This document shows positions 7,846 to 11,464 of a stretch of DNA of 11,464 bases, one piece after another. The position numbers and the translations under genes were made by a program. The stretch comes from an uncultured Traorella sp. (GTDB taxonomy: Bacteria > Bacillota_I > Bacilli_A > Erysipelotrichales > Erysipelotrichaceae), in assembly GCA_945938205.1 (NCBI GenBank), contig CAMEUL010000017.1:1-11464 (forward strand), read 5' to 3'. The notes beneath the pieces were generated by a model. It did no database searches and was not told where the DNA came from. It saw only the letters and a program-made list of their open reading frames with translations. Position 1 is the first letter of the stretch; every line of letters starts with the position of its first letter.

Positions 7846-9639
7846 ATGTGCGGCATAGCCGGTATATTAGATGCAAATCATTATCTTGAAAATCAAAATA
7901 TTATCTTTCATTCCATGATTCAATCCATGAAGCATCGAGGACCAAGTGATGAAGGAATCTATCTGGAAGATCATGTGGCATTGCTTCACACAAGGCTGGC
8001 AGTAGTAGATATTGAAAATGGAAAACAGCCGATGACAAGACAGGGATGTGTGATTGTTTACAATGGAGAATGTTACAACACGGATGAATTGCGTGAACAG
8101 CTGAAAGAAAAAGGGATGGAGTTTTCCACCCGATCGGATACCGAAGTCATTCTAATGGCATATATTCTCTATGGAGAAAAATGTTTATCCATGATCCGCG
8201 GTATTTTTTCGTTTGCTATTTATAATTCAGAAAAAAAGACACTCTTTCTGGCTAGAGATCCTATGGGTGTCAAACCTTTATTTTATACCTTTGTGAAAGA
8301 GATATTTCTTTTCGCCAGCGAAATCAAAACACTGCTCTCACATCCACTGGTTCAGCCTGTGCTTGATGAACAGGGAATTCATCAGATTGCTTATCTCGGT
8401 CCCGGGAAAATACAGGGAAGTGGTATCTTCAAAAATATTTATGAACTGAAAAGCGGAGAATATGGTCTTTATGACTTCTCATCTCTTGAGATCCATTCTT
8501 ATTTTGAAGTTGTCGATACTCCTTTTCATGATGACTTTGAAACTACGGTTAATAAAGTGCATGACATGGTGGTCGATGCGGTGGAAAGCCAGCTGGTTTG
8601 CGATGTTGAACTGGGTGCTTTTTTATCCGGAGGATTGGACTCTTCCATTCTGGTAGCCATCGCATCCAAAGCATTTCATAAACAGAAGAAAACTTTAAAA
8701 ACCTTCTCTTTGGAATTTGAGGACAATGACCGCTATTTCATTCCCAGTCACTTTCAGCCTACTTCAGATGCCTTTTATGTCAATATCATGGTGAATACTT
8801 TCAAGACAGATCATACCCGTATTGTTTTGAAAAGCGAGGATCTGATCGATTCTATATATCAAGCAGTAGATGCACGAGATCTTCCGGGCATGGGAGATAT
8901 TGATTCTGCTTTATTGCTTTTCTGCGAGAAAGTGAAAAAGCATGTCGATGTAGTCTTATCCGGTGAATGTGCCGATGAGATCTTTGGCGGATACCCATGG
9001 TTTTTTGATGACAATCCTTCTTATTTTCCATGGACACAAAATCTTCATTTCCGAAATTCCCTGCTGAATGAAAAATATCAGATCGATGTCGATGACTATG
9101 TCGGTAAGCTCTATCAGGAATCTCTGGATGTAACACCTTGTCTTTCTGAAAGAAGTGAAGATATTCATATGAAACAAATGACCTATTTAAACACTCACTG
9201 GTTCATGCAGACCCTATTGGACAGAAAAGATCGAATGAGCATGGCAGTTGGACTGGAAGCCCGAGTTCCTTTCTGTGATCCTGCTCTTTACTCTTATGTT
9301 TATTCTATTCCTTGGCATTTCAAACAATATCATCATCGTGAAAAAGGACTGTTAAGAGAAGCGATGAAAGATCTGTTGCCGAAGGAAATACTTGAACGTA
9401 AAAAAAGTCCCTTCCCAAAAACCCATCATCCACTTTATCTGAAAGCACTTCGTCAGGAGCTTGAAAAATTGCAGGATGAACCTTTATGGATCATTTTCAA
9501 TAAACATGAAGTATTAAAACTGCTGGATGAACAAAGTTCTGTTCCTTGGTATGGGCAGCTCATGAATACACCTCAGACCATTGCCTATCTTCTTCAGATC
9601 AACTATTGGCTGAAAAAATATAAAATACAAATACAATAA
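7846..9639 (+). CDS. asnB: Asparagine synthase (glutamine-hydrolysing)
   Basis: The 597-residue enzyme converts aspartate, glutamine and ATP to asparagine, glutamate, AMP and pyrophosphate in the cytosol. The N-terminal glutaminase (about 2-210) begins MCGIAG, with nucleophile Cys2 exposed after removal of Met1, and keeps R50, N73-G74-E75 and D98 for glutamine binding. The synthetase domain (about 235-590) has the pyrophosphate loop SGGLDSS (261-267), the SGECADEIFGGY segment (372-383) and DRMSMAVGLEARVPF (462-476), all expected for AsnB. AGGGG at 7832-7836 precedes the ATG by nine bases. Cys2 must be residue two, so the start is certain. The length is close to the family norm of about 600. 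No clear terminator follows the stop codon, so the transcript may continue into the small gene 38 bases downstream. Confidence 0.96.
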   Translation: MCGIAGILDANHYLENQNIIFHSMIQSMKHRGPSDEGIYLEDHVALLHTRLAVVDIENGKQPMTRQGCVIVYNGECYNTDELREQLKEKGMEFSTRSDTEVILMAYILYGEKCLSMIRGIFSFAIYNSEKKTLFLARDPMGVKPLFYTFVKEIFLFASEIKTLLSHPLVQPVLDEQGIHQIAYLGPGKIQGSGIFKNIYELKSGEYGLYDFSSLEIHSYFEVVDTPFHDDFETTVNKVHDMVVDAVESQLVCDVELGAFLSGGLDSSILVAIASKAFHKQKKTLKTFSLEFEDNDRYFIPSHFQPTSDAFYVNIMVNTFKTDHTRIVLKSEDLIDSIYQAVDARDLPGMGDIDSALLLFCEKVKKHVDVVLSGECADEIFGGYPWFFDDNPSYFPWTQNLHFRNSLLNEKYQIDVDDYVGKLYQESLDVTPCLSERSEDIHMKQMTYLNTHWFMQTLLDRKDRMSMAVGLEARVPFCDPALYSYVYSIPWHFKQYHHREKGLLREAMKDLLPKEILERKKSPFPKTHHPLYLKALRQELEKLQDEPLWIIFNKHEVLKLLDEQSSVPWYGQLMNTPQTIAYLLQINYWLKKYKIQIQ

Positions 9640-9653
9640 ACCTTTTTTATGTG

Positions 9654-9672
9654 TATAATAAGTACGAAGGTG
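9654..9672 (+). promoter_or_regulatory. Consensus -10 box and ribosome binding site of the small membrane protein gene
   Basis: A perfect TATAAT lies at 9654-9659, 18 bases before the ATG, with AAGGTG at 9667-9672. No recognisable -35 exists at 16 to 18 bases, so the promoter call is uncertain, and readthrough from asnB is an alternative. The binding site favours the ATG at 9678 over the ATG at 9675 or the in-frame GTG at 9651. Confidence 0.35.
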
Positions 9673-9677
9673 AAATG

Positions 9678-9851
9678 ATGGATATTAAAAAAACGATCAC
9701 AAAGCAAGCCATAAAGAAAATTAGAAAAACAGAAGCCGGAAAAAAATCGATCCGTACCCTAACCATCACAGGAATGCTGGCAGGTGGAGGTCTTCTGACT
9801 CTTTTGCTTGCGAATCATGGGAAACAAATGATAGAAAGAGAGGAAGTCTGA
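9678..9851 (+). CDS. Small single-pass membrane protein of unknown function (57 residues)
   Basis: I do not recognise the family. The protein begins MDIKKTITKQAIKKIRK. Residues 1-26 carry ten lysines or arginines against two acidic residues. A hydrophobic, glycine-containing stretch (about 27-45) would form one membrane helix, and the tail (46-57) ends in several glutamates. By the positive-inside rule the basic N-terminus should be cytoplasmic. AAGGTG at 9667-9672 supports the start; the ATG at 9675 is a close alternative, and a GTG at 9651 is less likely. The gene lies 38 bases after asnB, and its TGA (9849-9851) is inside a terminator hairpin. It could be a small membrane regulator or subunit. 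A toxin is possible, but no antitoxin gene or antisense RNA is visible. Confidence 0.65.
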   Translation: MDIKKTITKQAIKKIRKTEAGKKSIRTLTITGMLAGGGLLTLLLANHGKQMIEREEV

Positions 9852-9862
9852 CTTCCTTTTTT
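9841..9862 (+). terminator. Rho-independent terminator overlapping the stop codon of the 57-residue gene
   Basis: AGGAAG (9841-9846) pairs with CTTCCT (9852-9857) around a TCTGA loop, followed by a T run to 9862. The last codons and the TGA stop (9849-9851) of the small gene lie within the hairpin. It separates the asnB and small-gene unit from the YdcZ pair. Confidence 0.78.
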
Positions 9863-9875
9863 ATTGACATTCCGT

Positions 9876-9892
9876 TATAATGTCTAGCGGTG
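9876..9892 (+). promoter_or_regulatory. Consensus -10 box and ribosome binding site before the YdcZ pair
   Basis: TATAAT at 9876-9881 lies 16 bases upstream of the ATG at 9898, with GGTG at 9889-9892 as the ribosome binding site. At 17-base spacing the -35 would be TTCCTT inside the preceding terminator, a poor match. A perfect TTGACA at 9864-9869 is only six bases from the TATAAT and cannot pair with it normally. Confidence 0.35.
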
Positions 9893-9897
9893 ATGAT

Positions 9898-10323
9898 ATG
9901 ACATATTTTCTAGTGTTTTTAAGCGGTGTATTGTTAGCCGCCATGCAAAGTTTCAACGGTAAGCTATCCACCTCCATTGGCATATATGGAACTAGTTTTC
10001 TGGTGCATCTCATAGGTGGAATTCTCTTGGCTTTTTATATTACGGTGATCAAAAAAGAAAAGATTCGATTGTATCCCATGCCGCTGTATGCCTATGCAGG
10101 AGGAATCTTTGGACTCATTTTGGTTAGTTTTACTTCTTTAACCATTGCTCATATCGGAAATGTCCTAACCACTGTTCTTACAATTACAGGACAGATCTTT
10201 CTTTCCATTCTTCTGGATCATTTCGGACTGTTTGGTGTCCAGCAGAATTCTTTCAATGTCAGAAGAATTCCTGCTCTCTGTTTGATTCTTTTGGGTGTTT
10301 TGCTCATATCCTTTGGAGGTTAA
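9898..10323 (+). CDS. YdcZ/DUF606-family small membrane transporter, first of a pair
   Basis: The 141-residue, strongly hydrophobic protein has about five predicted helices (roughly 2-18, 30-50, 63-83, 86-108, 124-140) and resembles the YdcZ branch of the drug/metabolite transporter superfamily, whose members are about 140-150 residues. The substrate is unknown. The best landmarks are the GGIFG segment before helix 4 and the LDHFGLFG turn after it. I prefer the ATG at 9898 because GGTG precedes it by five bases; an in-frame ATG at 9880 would add six residues but overlaps the TATAAT box and has no binding site. A second gene of the same family starts one base after its stop codon, so the two are probably co-translated and may form a heteromer. 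Family assignment is from sequence pattern only. Confidence 0.8.
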   Translation: MTYFLVFLSGVLLAAMQSFNGKLSTSIGIYGTSFLVHLIGGILLAFYITVIKKEKIRLYPMPLYAYAGGIFGLILVSFTSLTIAHIGNVLTTVLTITGQIFLSILLDHFGLFGVQQNSFNVRRIPALCLILLGVLLISFGG

Positions 10324-10324
10324 T

Positions 10325-10762
10325 ATGGAATTTGTCTATATACTTGTGGCACTTGCATTAGGCTGTGTCAATGTTTTCTCTCGTACACTGAATTTTCAGG
10401 CAACAAAACATCTCGGAAGCAATTCCGGATGTCTCATCAATTATATTGTAGGATCACTGGCTTCCCTGGCTGTCCTTCTTGTATATCCAGAAGCACGCAG
10501 CAGTATGTATGCCATGAGCGAAGTACCTATTTGGCTGTATTTGGGTGGTGCATTTGGTGTGGTTGCTTTTTTCCTGAATATCACATCACTGAATAAAATG
10601 AATCTGTTTCAGTCAGCCATCATTATCCTGATTGGACAACTATTGGCTTCATTTATCTTTGATTATTTCTTTGGTTATCCATTATCTACGATCAAGCTGA
10701 TGGGTGTTGGCATCATGGTCATCGGTGTGATCTGGGACAGAAAGGTATCTTTAAAAGCATAA
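10325..10762 (+). CDS. YdcZ/DUF606-family small membrane transporter, second of a pair
   Basis: The 145-residue protein has about five hydrophobic helices (roughly 3-18, 35-53, 67-85, 92-110, 122-137) and is a paralogue of the gene just upstream. Shared pattern includes YLGGAFG (near 74-80) against YAGGIFG, and IGQLLASFIFDYF against TGQIFLSILLDHF. GGAGG at 10315-10319 fixes the ATG at 10325; it lies in the last codons of the upstream gene, and only one base separates the two reading frames, so translation is very likely coupled. An in-frame ATG at 10295 is ignored because it has no binding site and overlaps the upstream gene. The TAA stop lies at the edge of a terminator stem. Adjacent DUF606 genes are common in bacteria and suggest a two-subunit carrier; the substrate is unknown. 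Confidence 0.82.
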   Translation: MEFVYILVALALGCVNVFSRTLNFQATKHLGSNSGCLINYIVGSLASLAVLLVYPEARSSMYAMSEVPIWLYLGGAFGVVAFFLNITSLNKMNLFQSAIIILIGQLLASFIFDYFFGYPLSTIKLMGVGIMVIGVIWDRKVSLKA

Positions 10763-10786
10763 AGGAACGGCACATCCGTTCCTTTA
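10760..10786. terminator. Bidirectional terminator between convergent genes
   Basis: Perfect 11-bp stem TAAAGGAACGG (10760-10770) with CCGTTCCTTTA (10776-10786) and a CACAT loop. The plus-strand side is followed by TTTATAA and the minus-strand side by TGCTTTTAAAG, so it can serve both the YdcZ pair and the convergent aldolase gene. The YdcZ stop codon is within the stem, and the aldolase stop codon begins four bases outside it on the other strand. Confidence 0.85.
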
Positions 10787-10787
10787 T

Positions 10788-11464
10788 TTATAACTTTTTC
10801 AGTTCTTCGATCAAAAGATCCACATTTTCAGGCTTGGTTGCCCAGCTTGTACAAATGCGAATGACATTTAAATCCTCTTTTTTCTCGATATGAGAAACCA
10901 CAAATTTCTTTTCTAATTGTTTGGTTTGAGCATCCGTAAGACACAAAAACTGCTGATTGGTATAAGATTCATAGGCAAACGGAATTCCACATTCCTCACA
11001 AGTTTCTTTGATACGCATTGCCTGCTGGATGGCATGTTTGGAAATTTCAAAATACAGATCATTTTCAAACAGTTCATCAAACTGAATGCCCAGCATTCTT
11101 CCCTTTGCCAGCATGCCGCCACGATGCTTGATCATATAACGGAAATCCTGACGAAGTGCTGCGTTTGTGATCACAACCGCTTCTCCCATCATGGCTCCCA
11201 CTTTAGTTCCTCCGATATAGAAAACATCACAAAGCTTTGCCAGTTCTTTTAAGGTCAGATCATTGGCAGGACTGGCCAGTCCATAACCCAAACGCGCTCC
11301 ATCAATGAATAATGGTAGATGATAATGCTGACACACTTTATAGAGATCATTTAATTGTTTTTTTGAATACAAAGTTCCGTTTTCTGTAGGAAATGAAATA
11401 TATACCATCCCCGGCTGAACGGTGTGTTCTTTAGAGGAATCGGACAAGTGGTTTTCCATGAGTC
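10788..11464 (-). CDS. Threonine aldolase family PLP enzyme, C-terminal part (N-terminus beyond the right edge)
   Basis: About 225 C-terminal residues are present of a family usually near 340. These pyridoxal-phosphate enzymes (low-specificity threonine aldolase, Gly1/LtaE type, beta-eliminating lyase superfamily) split threonine or allo-threonine into glycine and acetaldehyde. Visible landmarks are HTVQPGMVYIS, FIDGARLGYG with the cofactor-binding aspartate, and YIGGTKVGA with the Schiff-base lysine (codon 11202-11204). The segment RGGMLAKGRMLGIQF also fits the family. The frame is open to the window edge: the codon before the ATG at 11457-11459 is CTC, there is no binding site, and the protein would lack its N-terminal third if it began there. 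This is therefore a partial gene, not a truncated one. Related enzymes may act on other beta-hydroxy amino acids, so specificity is not certain. Confidence 0.88.
   Translation of the reverse strand, partial: LMENHLSDSSKEHTVQPGMVYISFPTENGTLYSKKQLNDLYKVCQHYHLPLFIDGARLGYGLASPANDLTLKELAKLCDVFYIGGTKVGAMMGEAVVITNAALRQDFRYMIKHRGGMLAKGRMLGIQFDELFENDLYFEISKHAIQQAMRIKETCEECGIPFAYESYTNQQFLCLTDAQTKQLEKKFVVSHIEKKEDLNVIRICTSWATKPENVDLLIEELKKL

Noticed and set aside
9880..9897. Six extra N-terminal codons for the first YdcZ gene from the ATG at 9880
   Set aside because: The ATG overlaps the TATAAT box and lacks a binding site, while the ATG at 9898 has GGTG five bases upstream.
1..11464. Search for CRISPR arrays, tRNA or rRNA genes, insertion sequences, integrase sites and phage genes
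   Set aside because: I saw no regularly spaced repeats, cloverleaf-like segments, transposase motifs or long terminal inverted repeats. The hairpins present are all explained as terminators.

Overview
The window looks like a chromosomal segment of a low-GC Gram-positive bacterium. The DNA is AT-rich, most start codons follow GGAGG-type ribosome binding sites, and the best-matching families are typical of Firmicutes. A gut Erysipelotrichia-like organism is my guess, from protein style only. I see no tRNA or rRNA genes, CRISPR arrays, insertion sequences, integrases or phage genes. Every complete gene is intact, so this reads as ordinary core and near-core genome rather than a mobile island.

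Layout. Positions 1-7711 are all on the minus strand. Reading in the direction of transcription, they hold: a phosphoglycerate mutase (gpmI) with its own terminator; a two-gene heterodimeric ABC exporter operon resembling Bacillus BmrC/BmrD, with a promoter in front and a terminator behind; a seven-helix membrane protein with a vestigial GGDEF domain and an apparently intact c-di-GMP phosphodiesterase (EAL) domain, again with its own promoter and terminator; and the first 26 codons of an unidentified gene that leaves the window. Positions 7846-10762 run on the plus strand: asparagine synthetase (asnB), a 57-residue predicted membrane protein whose stop codon lies inside a terminator hairpin, and two adjacent YdcZ/DUF606-type small membrane transporter genes separated by one base. 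A bidirectional terminator separates these from a convergent minus-strand threonine-aldolase-family gene whose N-terminal part lies beyond the right edge.

How the genes work together. These are mostly separate short transcription units, not one system. gpmI serves glycolysis. asnB makes asparagine, and the aldolase would convert threonine or related beta-hydroxy amino acids to glycine. The ABC pair probably exports amphipathic compounds or drugs as one heterodimer. The EAL protein would lower c-di-GMP in response to a membrane signal. The two YdcZ proteins probably act as a pair.

I found no clear undescribed defence, mobile or secretion system. The points most worth a second look are the phosphoglycerate mutase, whose motifs follow the trypanosomatid/plant-like branch of the iPGM family rather than the usual Bacillus one; the GGDEF relic in the EAL sensor; the concentration of ABC motif deviations in one composite ATP site; and the small membrane protein between asnB and the YdcZ pair.
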